Shown: positions 25,762 to 34,408, numbered from the stretch's first letter. The stretch: 64,000 bases of DNA from an uncultured Atopobiaceae bacterium (GCA_944320975.1 CALUJM010000002.1:1-64000), one strand, 5' to 3'. Notes: generated by a model not told the origin, from the sequence alone. Translations and numbers: made by a program.

Positions 25762-27243
25762 TTAGCGGTGATAGTAGCCGCGCCGTTCGTACTTTGGCTC
25801 ACAGCAGACGTTGATGCCGAGGTTGCGATAGGTGTTCTTGTCCTGCTCGGAGATGATGACCGAGAAGTAGGCATCGCAGCCGGCGAGCTGCTCGAGGGCG
25901 TCGACGGTGGCCTCCGCCTCGTCGTTGGTCGCCGAGGAGAGTGAGAGGGCGATGAGCATCTCGTCGGAGTGCAGGCGCGGGTTGTGGCTGCGCAGATGCT
26001 CGGTCTTGAGGTGGCAGATCGGCACGAGCGCCTCCTCGCTTACCACGTAGGTCTTCTTGGGGATGCCCGCCATGTGCTTGGCGGCGTTGAGCAGAAGCGA
26101 TGCCGCGGCGCCCATGAGCTCAGAGGTCTTGCCGGTTACGAGCTCGCCGTCAGGCAGGACCATCGCGGCCGCCGGGCCGCCCGTGGCCTCCTCCTTCGCA
26201 AGCGCCGCCTGGTGCGCGGGCGAGTAGTCGCTCGTGACGCCCGCCTGGCTCATGAGCAGCTCGATCTTGGCGAGCGCGCTCTCGCCCTCGCCGGTGCGGC
26301 GCAGCTCCTCGGCCGCGGTGAAGTAGCGGCGCACGATCTCGTTCTTGGCGGCCTCGCGGCAGACGTCGTCGTCGGAGATGCACAGGCCCACCATGTTGAC
26401 GCCCATGTCGGTGGGGGACTGGTAGGGGCTCTCGCCGGCGATCTTCTCCATCATGGCCTTGAGCACGGGGAAGGTCTCGACGTCGCGGTTGTAGTTGACG
26501 GTGACCTCGCCGTAGGCCTCGAGGTGCCACGGGTCGATGATGTTGCGGTCGTCGAGGTCGGCCGTCGCGGCCTCATAGGCGACGTTCACGGGGTGCTTGA
26601 GCGGCAGGTTCCATACCGGGAAGGTCTCGTACTTCGCATAGCCGGCCTGCACGCCGCGCTTGTTCTCGTGGTAGAGCTGGCTGAGGCACGTGGCGAGCTT
26701 GCCCGAGCCGGGGCCGGGCGCCGTCACCACGACGAGCGGCCGGCTCGTCTCGATGTAGTCGTTCTTGCCGAAGCCCTCGTCCGAGACGATGTGGTTGACG
26801 TCGGAGGGGTAGCCGTCGATGAGGTAGTGGCGCCAGGAGCGCACGCCCATCGCCTCGAGGCGGCGCTGGAACGCCTCGGCGTGCGGCTGGCCGGTGAAGT
26901 GCGTGATGCAGATGCCGCCGACCATGAGGCCGCGCGCGCGGAACGAGTCCATCAGGCGCAGCGCGTCCTCCTCGTAGGTGATGCCGATGTCGGAGCGGCG
27001 CTTGGCGTTCTCGATGTTGTCCGCGTTGATGACGATGATGGCCTCGACGTCGTCCTTGAGGCTCTCGAGCATGCGGATCTTGGAGTCGGGCTCAAAGCCG
27101 GGCAGCACGCGGCTCGCGTGGTAGTCGTCAAAGAGCTTGCCGCCAAACTCAAGGTAGAGCTTGCCGCCGAACTGCCCTATGCGCTTGCGGATCTTCTCGG
27201 CCTGGAGTGCGATGTACTTGTCGTTGTCAAATCCGATGCGCAT
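25762..27243 (-). CDS. DUF1846 family protein
   Basis: A 493-residue protein matching DUF1846 along its length, including the N-terminal GFDNDKYIALQAEKI, GGKLYLEFGGKLFDDYHASR and VVTAPGPGSGKLATC. The last resembles a P-loop-like glycine segment. Members are conserved in Firmicutes, Actinobacteria and streptococci; a structure exists, but to my knowledge no settled reaction. Cytosolic. AGGACCC precedes the ATG. It is separated from the next minus-strand gene by 75 bases. Confidence 0.92.
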   Translation of the reverse strand: MRIGFDNDKYIALQAEKIRKRIGQFGGKLYLEFGGKLFDDYHASRVLPGFEPDSKIRMLESLKDDVEAIIVINADNIENAKRRSDIGITYEEDALRLMDSFRARGLMVGGICITHFTGQPHAEAFQRRLEAMGVRSWRHYLIDGYPSDVNHIVSDEGFGKNDYIETSRPLVVVTAPGPGSGKLATCLSQLYHENKRGVQAGYAKYETFPVWNLPLKHPVNVAYEAATADLDDRNIIDPWHLEAYGEVTVNYNRDVETFPVLKAMMEKIAGESPYQSPTDMGVNMVGLCISDDDVCREAAKNEIVRRYFTAAEELRRTGEGESALAKIELLMSQAGVTSDYSPAHQAALAKEEATGGPAAAMVLPDGELVTGKTSELMGAAASLLLNAAKHMAGIPKKTYVVSEEALVPICHLKTEHLRSHNPRLHSDEMLIALSLSSATNDEAEATVDALEQLAGCDAYFSVIISEQDKNTYRNLGINVCCEPKYERRGYYHR

Positions 27244-27318
27244 GGGCGGGGGTCCTCTCTGTGGCGATTTCCAACCAGAAAGAGTAGCACGCCGAGCCCC
27301 GCTCGTGCCGCGGCGGAG

Positions 27319-27699
27319 CTATCCGGCGAGCGAGAAGTACAGGAGGTCCACGAGCGTCCCCAGAACGAGGAAGTCAACGGAGGCAACCGTCACGGCGGCG
27401 CCCCACGGCATTCCGACCTCGTGCCAGAACATGCGGAAGGTGTCGTCCTCGCGCGGGGTCACGGCGTCGCTCGGGCGGTCGCGCCCGGAGACGAAAAGGC
27501 CGCACCCGCCCGTGATGAGCATGAGCGCCCCCACCAGGAGCAGCAGCTTGCGGGCCCAGTCGAGGCCCATCGCCCAGTCGAGCCCGTGGGCGAGAAGCGC
27601 GAAGACGAACGCGATCGCCCCGAGGCCGAGCGCCCCCGCGCCGCCCACCGTCAGCACCTTCGCCGCGCCGCGCAGCGCCTTTGCCGTCTTGTCCTGCAT
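27319..27699 (-). CDS. Small three-helix membrane protein
   Basis: A 126-residue protein with three probable helices (around residues 15-40, 49-69 and 100-124) and a charged loop RDRPSDAVTPREDD. The ATG at 27699 is preceded by GGAGGGGG; the longer open frame upstream overlaps a likely promoter and is not used. I recognise no family. It lies upstream of DUF1846 on the same strand and could be co-transcribed with it. Confidence 0.65.
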   Translation of the reverse strand: MQDKTAKALRGAAKVLTVGGAGALGLGAIAFVFALLAHGLDWAMGLDWARKLLLLVGALMLITGGCGLFVSGRDRPSDAVTPREDDTFRMFWHEVGMPWGAAVTVASVDFLVLGTLVDLLYFSLAG

Positions 27700-27879
27700 G
27701 TGCCCCCTCCGTCCTGTCCGGACTCCATTGTGGTTCAGTCGACGCGGGTTATCAACGGGGGAGAAGTTTCGGTCTCGTATCACCATTACGAGGAGAAAAC
27801 ATGGCTTTCAGGTAAAAGCGATAAGATGGATTATGCACGTTCGGGGAACGTACCTAGGAAATCTGTCTTGGGGGATCAA

Positions 27880-29142
27880 ATGGACAAGAAAAACGTCGTG
27901 TGTGGGAGCGCCATCCTCGGCAAGGACATGCACGTCAACGTATACGGCAAGAAGGGCCTTCCGGTCATCATGTTCCCGACCCTGGAGGCCTCGCCCGAGA
28001 GCCTCGAGGAGGCGGGCGTCGTCGACGAGCTCGCCGAGTACCTCGACTCCGGCATCATCCAGCTCTTCTGCACCGAGACCGTGGACCAGGAGTCCTGGGC
28101 CGCCGACGGCGACCCCAAGGAGCGCGCGCAGCGCCAGGAGACCTACTACCACTACGTGGTCGACGAGCTCGTGCCGCTCGTCCACAAGATGAGCAAGTCC
28201 ACCGCGCGCCCGCTGGCCATGGGCTGCGACATGGGCGCCACCCACGCCGCCATCGCGCTGCTGCGCCGCCCGGACCTCTTCCAGGGCTGCGTCTGCCTCT
28301 CCGGCAGCTATGACTCGCGCCGCTACTTCGGTGACTGGATGGACGCCACCCTCTACGACAACACGCCCAACGCCTTCCTGCCGCAGATGCCGCTCGACCA
28401 TCCCTACGTGGCCGTCTACAACCAGCGCCAGCTGCTGTTCTGCACCGGCCAGGAGGCCTCCGAGGCCGACTCGCTGCGCTGCACCCGCGAGATGGACGCC
28501 AACCTCGTGCGCCTGGGCGTCGAGGCCTGGTGCGACTACTGGGGCGGCGACGTGACGCACAACTGGTACTGGTGGAAGAAGCAGCTGCGCTACTTCCTGC
28601 CGATCGTGCTCGCCGACGTCGAGAAGACCACGGCGGCGGAGAAGCCGGCCAAGAAGCGCGCCACGACCACGCGCAAGAAGGCCGCGACCACGACCAAGAA
28701 GGCCGCTACCGCCAAGACCGCCGCGACCAAGGCAGCCGCCGCCAAGGACGAGAAGGACGAGGCCGCCGCGACTGCCAAGCCCGCCGCCAAGACGACGACC
28801 ACGAGGAAGCCGGCCGCCAAGAAGGCGGAGCCCGTCGAGGCTCCTGCAGCCATCGCCAAGGCCGAGAAGCCCGCGGCTCCCGCCAAGGCCGTGAAGGCCA
28901 AGACGCCCGCCAAGGCGACCAAGGCAGCCGCGCCCGCCAAGGCCGAGCCCGCCGCCAAGCCGGCCACGACGGCCAAGAAGGCGACGACCGCTGCCAAGAA
29001 GCCCGCGACCAAGGCTGCGACCGCAAAGGCCACGACTGCAAAGACCGCGACCGCCAAGACCGCCGCGACCACCAAGGCCACCGCGACCAAGGCCGCTGCC
29101 GCCAAGAAGCCTGCCGCGAAGGGCGACGCGAGCGCCGAGTAA
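27880..29142 (+). CDS. Esterase-fold protein with substituted nucleophile and histone-H1-like tail
   Basis: A 420-residue protein. Residues 1-247 are an alpha/beta hydrolase of the PF00756-like esterase group, with DVTHNWYWWKKQL carrying the usual catalytic His. The nucleophile elbow, normally GxSMGA, reads GCDMGA here, with Asp in place of Ser, so ester hydrolysis is doubtful. Residues 248-420 are a Lys/Ala/Thr/Pro-rich low-complexity tail (repeats such as KAATTTKKAAT, AKATTAKT) like bacterial histone-H1-type proteins, expected to be disordered and to bind DNA, RNA or polyphosphate. The ATG at 27880 follows GGGGG. It is the first gene of a tight operon with the ATP-grasp and GNAT genes. Confidence 0.8.
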   Translation: MDKKNVVCGSAILGKDMHVNVYGKKGLPVIMFPTLEASPESLEEAGVVDELAEYLDSGIIQLFCTETVDQESWAADGDPKERAQRQETYYHYVVDELVPLVHKMSKSTARPLAMGCDMGATHAAIALLRRPDLFQGCVCLSGSYDSRRYFGDWMDATLYDNTPNAFLPQMPLDHPYVAVYNQRQLLFCTGQEASEADSLRCTREMDANLVRLGVEAWCDYWGGDVTHNWYWWKKQLRYFLPIVLADVEKTTAAEKPAKKRATTTRKKAATTTKKAATAKTAATKAAAAKDEKDEAAATAKPAAKTTTTRKPAAKKAEPVEAPAAIAKAEKPAAPAKAVKAKTPAKATKAAAPAKAEPAAKPATTAKKATTAAKKPATKAATAKATTAKTATAKTAATTKATATKAAAAKKPAAKGDASAE

Positions 29143-30423
29143 ATGAACGTCATCTTTGTCTCGCCGCAATTCCCGAGCGTCTATTGGCAGTTCTGCGCGG
29201 CCCTGCGCCGCAACGGCGCCCGGGCGCTCGGGGTGGGCGACACGCCGTGGGAGGCCCTTGCCGACGAGGTGAGGGCCTCGCTCGATGAATACTACTGGGT
29301 CCACGACCTCGAGGACTACGACCAGGTCTACCGTGCCGTCGCGTACTTCTCGTACCGTTGGGGAAAGCCGGACTGGATCGAGTCCAACAACGAGCACTGG
29401 CTCTCCCTCGACGCGCACCTGCGCGAGGACTTCAACGTCGTCCACGGCCCGCGCCCGGACCAGGTCGCCCGCTGGCAGAGCAAGGCCGCGCAAAAGCCGC
29501 TCTACGCCGACGCGGGCGTCCCCTCGGCGCGCCAGACGCGCCTCACGACCTTCGACGAGACGCGCTGGTTCATCGGCGAGATGGGCCACTACCCGGTCTT
29601 CGCCAAGCCCGAGTTCGGGGTCGGCGCGGGCGGGACGCGCATCCTGCGCAGCGACGACGACCTGCGCGATCTTCTCGCCAGCCATGGAGAGGTCCCCTAC
29701 GTGGTCGAGCAGCTCGTCGAGGGCCAGATCTGCTCGTGGGATGCCATCCTGGACAGTCGCGGGGAGCCGCTCTTTGAGAATCAGGAGGAGTTCCCGCCGT
29801 CGATGGCCGACATCGTTCACGGCGGGCTCGACCTGTCCTATCGGTCGCTGCCCGAGGTCGATCCGGAGCTCTCGCGCCTGGGTCGCGCCGCGGCGCGCGC
29901 CTTCGGTCTGACGAGCCGCTTCGTACACCTGGAGTTCTTCCGGCTTGCTCACGACCGCCCCGGCCTGGGCTCCGCGGGCGACTACGTGGGGCTCGAGGTG
30001 AACGTCCGCCCGCCCGGGGGCACCACGCCCGAGATGATGAACTACGCGCACGCAACCAACGTCTACCAGGTCTGGGCGGACATGGTCTGCTTCGACGAGC
30101 GGCGGACGCCGCGGGACGGCGCGGACGCCTTCTGCGTCTACGCGAGCCGACGCGACGCGCATCGCTACGCCCACGGCCATGACGAGGTGCTCGCTCGCTG
30201 GGGCGCGGCCGTCATGTCGCACGGTCGCGTGCCGGCGGCCCTCTCCGACGACATGGGCGACTACCAGTACACGGCCCGGCTGGAGACCCGGGACGAGGCC
30301 GACGAGTTCGTGGCGTACGTCCACGAGAGGGAGGGTGAGCACGATGCAGATCAGAAGGGCGTGCGAGAAGGACCTGGCGGGGGTGCATCACCTGCTGAGC
30401 CAGGTGCTGACAGTTCACGCTGA
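29143..30423 (+). CDS. ATP-grasp carboxylate-amine ligase-like protein
   Basis: A 426-residue protein. The N-terminal pre-ATP-grasp segment is MNVIFVSPQFPSVYWQF. The ATP-grasp core has PVFAKPEFGVGAGGTRI (nucleotide-binding Lys and Gly loop), VEQLVEGQICSWDAI, and LEVNVRPPGGTTPEMMNY (metal-binding Glu and Asn). Such ligases join a carboxylate, via an acyl phosphate, to an amine or thiol. The ATG directly follows the TAA of the esterase-like gene. The last 80 bases overlap the GNAT gene in another frame, and the C-terminal 27 residues look like read-through sequence rather than a domain. Confidence 0.85.
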   Translation: MNVIFVSPQFPSVYWQFCAALRRNGARALGVGDTPWEALADEVRASLDEYYWVHDLEDYDQVYRAVAYFSYRWGKPDWIESNNEHWLSLDAHLREDFNVVHGPRPDQVARWQSKAAQKPLYADAGVPSARQTRLTTFDETRWFIGEMGHYPVFAKPEFGVGAGGTRILRSDDDLRDLLASHGEVPYVVEQLVEGQICSWDAILDSRGEPLFENQEEFPPSMADIVHGGLDLSYRSLPEVDPELSRLGRAAARAFGLTSRFVHLEFFRLAHDRPGLGSAGDYVGLEVNVRPPGGTTPEMMNYAHATNVYQVWADMVCFDERRTPRDGADAFCVYASRRDAHRYAHGHDEVLARWGAAVMSHGRVPAALSDDMGDYQYTARLETRDEADEFVAYVHEREGEHDADQKGVREGPGGGASPAEPGADSSR

Positions 30424-30820
30424 GGGTCGGCCCGACCTCTTCCGCGCGGGCACGCGCAAGTACACCGACGAGGAGCTGCTCGCGCTGTTTGCCGACGACG
30501 CGCGTCCGGTGTTCGTGGCGGTGGACGAGAAGGACGGCGAGCGCGTGCTCGGTCACGCCTTCTGCGCCGTCCAGGACTATCGCGGGTCCAACAACATGCA
30601 GCCCATCCTGAGCATCTACGTCGACGACATCTGCGTCGACGAGGCCAGCCGGGGCCGATACGTGGGCACGGCGCTCTACCGGCACGTTCTCGACTATGCT
30701 CGCGAGCTCGGCTGCCACAACGTGACCCTCAACGTCTGGGAGTGCAACCCCGGCGCCCGCGCCTTCTACGAGGCGATGGGCATGACCGTGCAGAAGACCT
30801 GCCTCGAGCAGGTGCTGTAA
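30344..30820 (+). CDS. GNAT-family N-acetyltransferase
   Basis: A 158-residue acetyltransferase. It has the N-terminal IRRACEKDLAGVHHLL, the acetyl-CoA loop motif region VDEASRGRYVGTALYRHVLDYA, and the C-terminal NVWECNPGARAFYEAMGM typical of GNAT enzymes. The ATG at 30344 is inside the ATP-grasp gene but has a strong GGGAGGGTG upstream. It completes the three-gene operon; together with a ligase it could modify an amine-containing small molecule or peptide (inference). Confidence 0.88.
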   Translation: MQIRRACEKDLAGVHHLLSQVLTVHAEGRPDLFRAGTRKYTDEELLALFADDARPVFVAVDEKDGERVLGHAFCAVQDYRGSNNMQPILSIYVDDICVDEASRGRYVGTALYRHVLDYARELGCHNVTLNVWECNPGARAFYEAMGMTVQKTCLEQVL

Positions 30821-30833
30821 AGGCCTCGCAAGA

Positions 30834-30927
30834 GGGGACAGGTGCGTGACAATTAGGACAGGTTAAATTGTCACACGCTCTGCTGTGTGACAATTTAACC
30901 TGTCCTAATTGTCACGCACCTGTCCCC
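30834..30927. repeat. Type A palindrome, copy 4
   Basis: 43-base arms (30834-30876 and 30885-30927) are exact reverse complements around GCTCTGCT. The outer 12 bases GGGGACAGGTGC are unique to this locus. It fills the gap between the convergent GNAT gene and cysE. Confidence 0.95.
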
Positions 30928-30933
30928 GCCGTC

Positions 30934-31581
30934 TCACTTCTCGACGATCCAGCTCTTGCCGAAGTCGTCCGTGAGGCAGACGAAGTCGTCGAAGAGCGGG
31001 CACTCGCGCGTGCGCACCACGCGGGCGGGGTTGCCCACCACGGTGGTGTTGGCCGGCACGTCGTCCACGACGACCGACCCAGCGCCCACGCGCACGCCGT
31101 CGCCGACGGTGATGGCGCCGAGCAGGATCGACCCCGCGCCCACCATGACGCCGCTGCCGAGGGTGGGGTGGCGCTTGCCGCCGTGCTTGCCCGTCATTCC
31201 GAGGGTCGCGTTCTGGTAGATGAGGCAGTCGTCGCCGATGATCGCGGTGCCGCCGATGACCACGCCGATGCCGTGGTCGATGGTGAAGCGCCGCCCGATC
31301 TGCGCCGCCGGGTGGATGTCGGCCCCGTAGCGGACGCGCGTGCGCATGGCCAGCCACAGGGCCAGCATGCGATGCCCGTGCTCGTAGAGCCAGTGCTGGC
31401 GGCGATAGGCGCGCACGATCTTGAAGCCCACCGAGAAGCGCACGATGTCAGAGACGCTGTCAGCCGAGGGGTCGCGCTCGAAGGCGGCCTGGGCGTCCTC
31501 GCGGATGAGCTCCCGAAGGCCGGGCAGCGCGTTCTTCTCGGCGGATGCCCTGCTCGTAGCGGGCGTGGCGACGACCTCCAT
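30934..31581 (-). CDS. cysE: Serine O-acetyltransferase
   Basis: A 215-residue left-handed beta-helix acetyltransferase making O-acetylserine from serine and acetyl-CoA. It has hexapeptide repeats through the second half, DIHPAAQIGRRFTIDHGIGV with the active-site DHG, and TGKHGGKRHPTLG, which is diagnostic of CysE. The ATG overlaps the cysK stop by one base (TGATG). The N-terminal 18 residues include SAEKNAL, encoded by a near copy of the repeated 12-mer. With cysK it forms the final two steps of cysteine synthesis. Confidence 0.93.
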   Translation of the reverse strand: MEVVATPATSRASAEKNALPGLRELIREDAQAAFERDPSADSVSDIVRFSVGFKIVRAYRRQHWLYEHGHRMLALWLAMRTRVRYGADIHPAAQIGRRFTIDHGIGVVIGGTAIIGDDCLIYQNATLGMTGKHGGKRHPTLGSGVMVGAGSILLGAITVGDGVRVGAGSVVVDDVPANTTVVGNPARVVRTRECPLFDDFVCLTDDFGKSWIVEK

Positions 31582-32498
31582 CAGAGCCCCAGGGAGAGGT
31601 AGCGCTCGCCCGTGTCGGGCAGAACGGCGACGATGGTCTTGCCGGACAGCTCCGGTAGCGCGGCAAGCGAGAGCGCGGCGCAGGCGGCGGCGCCCGACGA
31701 GACGCCCACGAGCAGGCCCAGCTCCCGGGCGAGCCTGCTCGTGACCGCCATTGCGTCGTCCGAGGTCACGGGCATGATTTGGTCCACGACCGAGCGGTCG
31801 AAGTTTCCGGGCACGAAGTTGGCGCCGATGCCCTGAATGCCGTGGGCGCCTGCCGGCAGCCCGGCGAGTACCTGGGACTCTGCGGGCTCCACGGCGACGG
31901 CACGCACGTTCGGGTTCTTCTCCTTGAGGAAGCGCGCGGATCCGCAAAGGGTTCCGCCCGTGCCCACGCCGGCGACGAGCACGTCGACGGCGCCGTCGGT
32001 CGCCACCCAGATCTCCGGGCCCGTTGTCTCGTAGTGCGCCTGCGGGTTGGCGGGGTTGTCGAACTGCCCCGCGATGATGGAGCCCGGCGTCGTGGCGGCG
32101 AGCTCCTCGGCGCGCGCCACGGCGCCGGCCATGCCCTCGGCGCCCGGCGTGAGCTCGATGACGGCCCCGTAGGCGGCCGCGAGCTGGCGACGCTCGACGC
32201 TCATGGTGTCAGGCATCGTGAGGATCAGGCGGTACCCGCGCGCGGCGGCGATCATCGCGAGGCCGACGCCGGTGTTGCCGCTCGTGGGCTCGATGATGGT
32301 TCCGCCGGCGGGGAGGCGCCCGTCGCGCTCGGCGGCGTCGACCATCGCGCGGGCCACGCGGTCCTTCGCGGACCCGCCCGGGTTCGCCGACTCGAGCTTG
32401 CCGAGGACGCGTGCTCCCGGCCTGTCGCCGAGAAGCGCGGTGAGCTCGATCAGGGGCGTGGAGCCGATGAGGTCCTCGACGCTGTGTGCGACGTTCAT
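31581..32498 (-). CDS. cysK: Cysteine synthase (O-acetylserine sulfhydrylase)
   Basis: A 305-residue PLP enzyme converting O-acetylserine and sulfide to cysteine. The PLP lysine is in NPGGSAKDRVA, the substrate loop is PTSGNTGVGLA, the phosphate loop is GVGTGGTLCG, and the C-terminal segment ends ILPDTGERYLS-like. The ATG at 32498 has GGGAGG upstream. It is the first gene of the cysK-cysE operon; unlike many bacteria, cysE follows cysK. The C-terminus here ends GERYLSLGL rather than the Ile that docks into CysE in some species. Confidence 0.95.
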   Translation of the reverse strand: MNVAHSVEDLIGSTPLIELTALLGDRPGARVLGKLESANPGGSAKDRVARAMVDAAERDGRLPAGGTIIEPTSGNTGVGLAMIAAARGYRLILTMPDTMSVERRQLAAAYGAVIELTPGAEGMAGAVARAEELAATTPGSIIAGQFDNPANPQAHYETTGPEIWVATDGAVDVLVAGVGTGGTLCGSARFLKEKNPNVRAVAVEPAESQVLAGLPAGAHGIQGIGANFVPGNFDRSVVDQIMPVTSDDAMAVTSRLARELGLLVGVSSGAAACAALSLAALPELSGKTIVAVLPDTGERYLSLGL

Positions 32499-32524
32499 GC
32501 TGCCTCCCTCTCCGGATGCGTGAG

Positions 32525-32565
32525 GATAGGGTGGCACTTATAAACCCACCCTACAAGTAGGAATT
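32525..32565 (-). promoter_or_regulatory. Symmetric sites upstream of cysK
   Basis: TAGGGTGG and CCACCCTA (32527-32534 and 32546-32553) flank an AT-rich TTATAA. A second overlapping dyad, CCTAC-AA-GTAGG (32550-32561), lies beside it. Their position 30-65 bases before cysK fits a promoter/operator, perhaps for an Rrf2-type (CymR-like) repressor; the regulator is inference. Confidence 0.5.
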
Positions 32566-32625
32566 ACAGCGTCGAAACAATGTGGGCGCCGCGGGCCCGC
32601 AGGCGAGAAGGGCGCCGATGCCGCG

Positions 32626-33060
32626 CTAGTACAGCGGCAGGTCGCCGGTGAGCGGGTCGATCTTCTCGGCGGGAAGCGGCTCAAAGGCCAGGCAGGTGTA
32701 GGTGGGCTCGCCGTGGAACTCCGTGTGGCCGGCGTCGCGCACGAGGGCGACCGCAAAGCCCTGCTCGCGGCCGCGGGCGGCGAGGTCGAGCAGCTCCTCC
32801 TCGGAGTCCACGTAGACGCAGACCTTTGCCACGCCGGCGTCGAACCAGTCCGTGAGCGGGGAGGTGTCGCCCTCGTCGTGGTAGAGCCAGGCCCAGTTGT
32901 CGGTTGCCTGGAGGTCGCCGGCGCGGCCCTCGCGCACGAGGGCCATGAGGACTGCCTCGACGCAGGCGTGCCCCGCCTGCGCGGCGATCTTGCCCTTGCG
33001 CATCTTGAGGTCGCGCCTCATGACGATCATCTGCTTGGCGAGGTAGCTGCTGGAAGCCAT
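32626..33060 (-). CDS. Peptidyl-tRNA hydrolase, archaeal/eukaryotic type (Pth2)
   Basis: A 144-residue protein matching the PTH2 fold: KQMIVMRRDLKMRKGKIAAQ followed by GHACVEAVL is the family signature with catalytic region Lys and His. PTH2 releases peptides from stalled peptidyl-tRNA. It is normal in archaea and eukaryotes and sporadic in actinobacteria, where it adds to the standard bacterial Pth. The C-terminal 40 residues (EFHGEPTYTCLAFEPLPAEKID) are longer than the archaeal core. It lies alone between cysK and a 78-base palindrome. Confidence 0.85.
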   Translation of the reverse strand: MASSSYLAKQMIVMRRDLKMRKGKIAAQAGHACVEAVLMALVREGRAGDLQATDNWAWLYHDEGDTSPLTDWFDAGVAKVCVYVDSEEELLDLAARGREQGFAVALVRDAGHTEFHGEPTYTCLAFEPLPAEKIDPLTGDLPLY

Positions 33061-33084
33061 GGCACTCCAATCTGGTTTGAAGCA

Positions 33085-33162
33085 GGTGTCCCAAAGGGGG
33101 ACAGGATACTATTGGGACATCGCGCGATGTCCCAATAGTATCCTGTCCCCCTTTGGGACACC
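33085..33162. repeat. Type C perfect 78-base palindrome
   Basis: Bases 33085-33123 and 33124-33162 are exact reverse complements with no loop (centre CGC-GCG). Each arm contains GGTGTCCCAAAGGGGGACAG followed by GATACTATTGGGACATCGC. It fills the space between pth2 and the CDF transporter gene. Confidence 0.97.
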
Positions 33163-33173
33163 GCCCCGCCGGC

Positions 33174-34352
33174 TCACTGGCGGGAAGAGACGTAGGAGTC
33201 GTCGATCGTGATCTTGCAGACGGCGCGCGGGTAGCGCTCGTGCACGACTTCGGAGATCTTCGCGCGCAGCTCGGCCGCGGAGAGCGCGCAACCCGCGGGC
33301 CGCACGCAGTCAAAGATGACGTTGGTGTGGGTGGGGCCGGGGACGCAGCGCAGGTCGTGGATGGAGAGGCGTCCGTCGATTCCCTTTACGGCGAGGTCGA
33401 TCCAGTGGCGCATGTCGCGCACCTCGGGGTCGTCGGTGACGATGGGGTCGTAGTGCAGCGTCATGACCAGCCCCTCGTCCACCTTGAAGTCCTGCTCGAT
33501 GTTGTCGAGGAGGTCGTGCTGCTCGAGCGGGTCCCCCTCGGCCGCCATCTCCACGTGCGCGCTCGCGAACTGGCGCCCGGGGCCGTAGTCGTGGACCATG
33601 AGGTCATGCGTGCCGAGCACGCCCGGATAGCTCATGATCTTGTCGCGGATGTGCTCGACGTAGGCCGGATCGGGCACGGTGCCCAGCAGGGGGCTCACCG
33701 CGTCGCGGACGAGCTCGATACCGCTCCAGCAGATGAACCCGCCCACGGCCAGACCCGCCCATCCGTCGAGGTCAAAGCTGGAGAGCTGGGAGATCACCGC
33801 GGAGGCGAGGACGGCTGCGGTCGAGATGACATCGTTGCGGGAGTCGACAGCGGTCGCCTCGAGGGTCTCTGACGAGATGGCCCGGCCGAGCCGGCGGTTG
33901 AACGAGGACATCCACAGCTTCACGAGCATAGACGCCACGAGGACTATGACCACGGCGGCGCTGAACTCGGTGGGCTCGGGGTGTGCGATCTTCTCGACCG
34001 AGGACCCCAGGAGGTTGATGCCGATCGCGCAGACCAGCACGGCGACGACCAGGCCTGCCAGATACTCGTAACGCCCGTGGCCGTAGGGGTGCTCCTCGTC
34101 GGCGGGTCGGCTCGCAAGTTTGAAGCCCAGCAGGCTGACGACGTTGCTCGATGCGTCGGAGAGGTTGTTGACGGCGTCCGCCACGATCGAGACCGAGCCG
34201 GCGAGCAGGCCCACGGCGCCCTTGCCCAGGCATAGGATGACGTTGCAGATGATGCAGGTGATGCTGGCGACCAGGCCGTAGCGGGTGCGCACGCGCGCGT
34301 CGCCGACGTTTTGGGCATCGGGAACAAAAGTTGTGACAAGCCAGTCGGTCAT
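33174..34352 (-). CDS. Cation diffusion facilitator family transporter
   Basis: A 392-residue membrane protein with six predicted helices in the first 215 residues and a cytoplasmic ferredoxin-like domain after that. The metal-site motifs are SVSIVADAVNNLSDASS (helix 2) and ATAVDSRNDVISTAAV (helix 5), with the HPYGHGRYEY loop. CDF proteins export Zn, Fe, Mn or Cd in exchange for protons; the helix 2 Asn-Asp arrangement (N-x-x-D with D-x-x-x-D) fits Mn/Fe rather than classic Zn HxxxD members (inference). It has an extended C-terminal domain of about 100 residues. GGGAGCCCC precedes the ATG. Confidence 0.88.
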   Translation of the reverse strand: MTDWLVTTFVPDAQNVGDARVRTRYGLVASITCIICNVILCLGKGAVGLLAGSVSIVADAVNNLSDASSNVVSLLGFKLASRPADEEHPYGHGRYEYLAGLVVAVLVCAIGINLLGSSVEKIAHPEPTEFSAAVVIVLVASMLVKLWMSSFNRRLGRAISSETLEATAVDSRNDVISTAAVLASAVISQLSSFDLDGWAGLAVGGFICWSGIELVRDAVSPLLGTVPDPAYVEHIRDKIMSYPGVLGTHDLMVHDYGPGRQFASAHVEMAAEGDPLEQHDLLDNIEQDFKVDEGLVMTLHYDPIVTDDPEVRDMRHWIDLAVKGIDGRLSIHDLRCVPGPTHTNVIFDCVRPAGCALSAAELRAKISEVVHERYPRAVCKITIDDSYVSSRQ

Positions 34353-34408
34353 GGGGCTCCCTCGAACGCAAAAACGAGCAGAAGTATACCCGTCTCGAAC
34401 GCCGCCAG

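Noticed and set aside
25969..27879. A very long plus-strand open frame running into the esterase-like gene
   Set aside because: It is the antisense of DUF1846, whose protein is clearly conserved; the true plus-strand start is the ATG at 27880 with its own ribosome-binding site.
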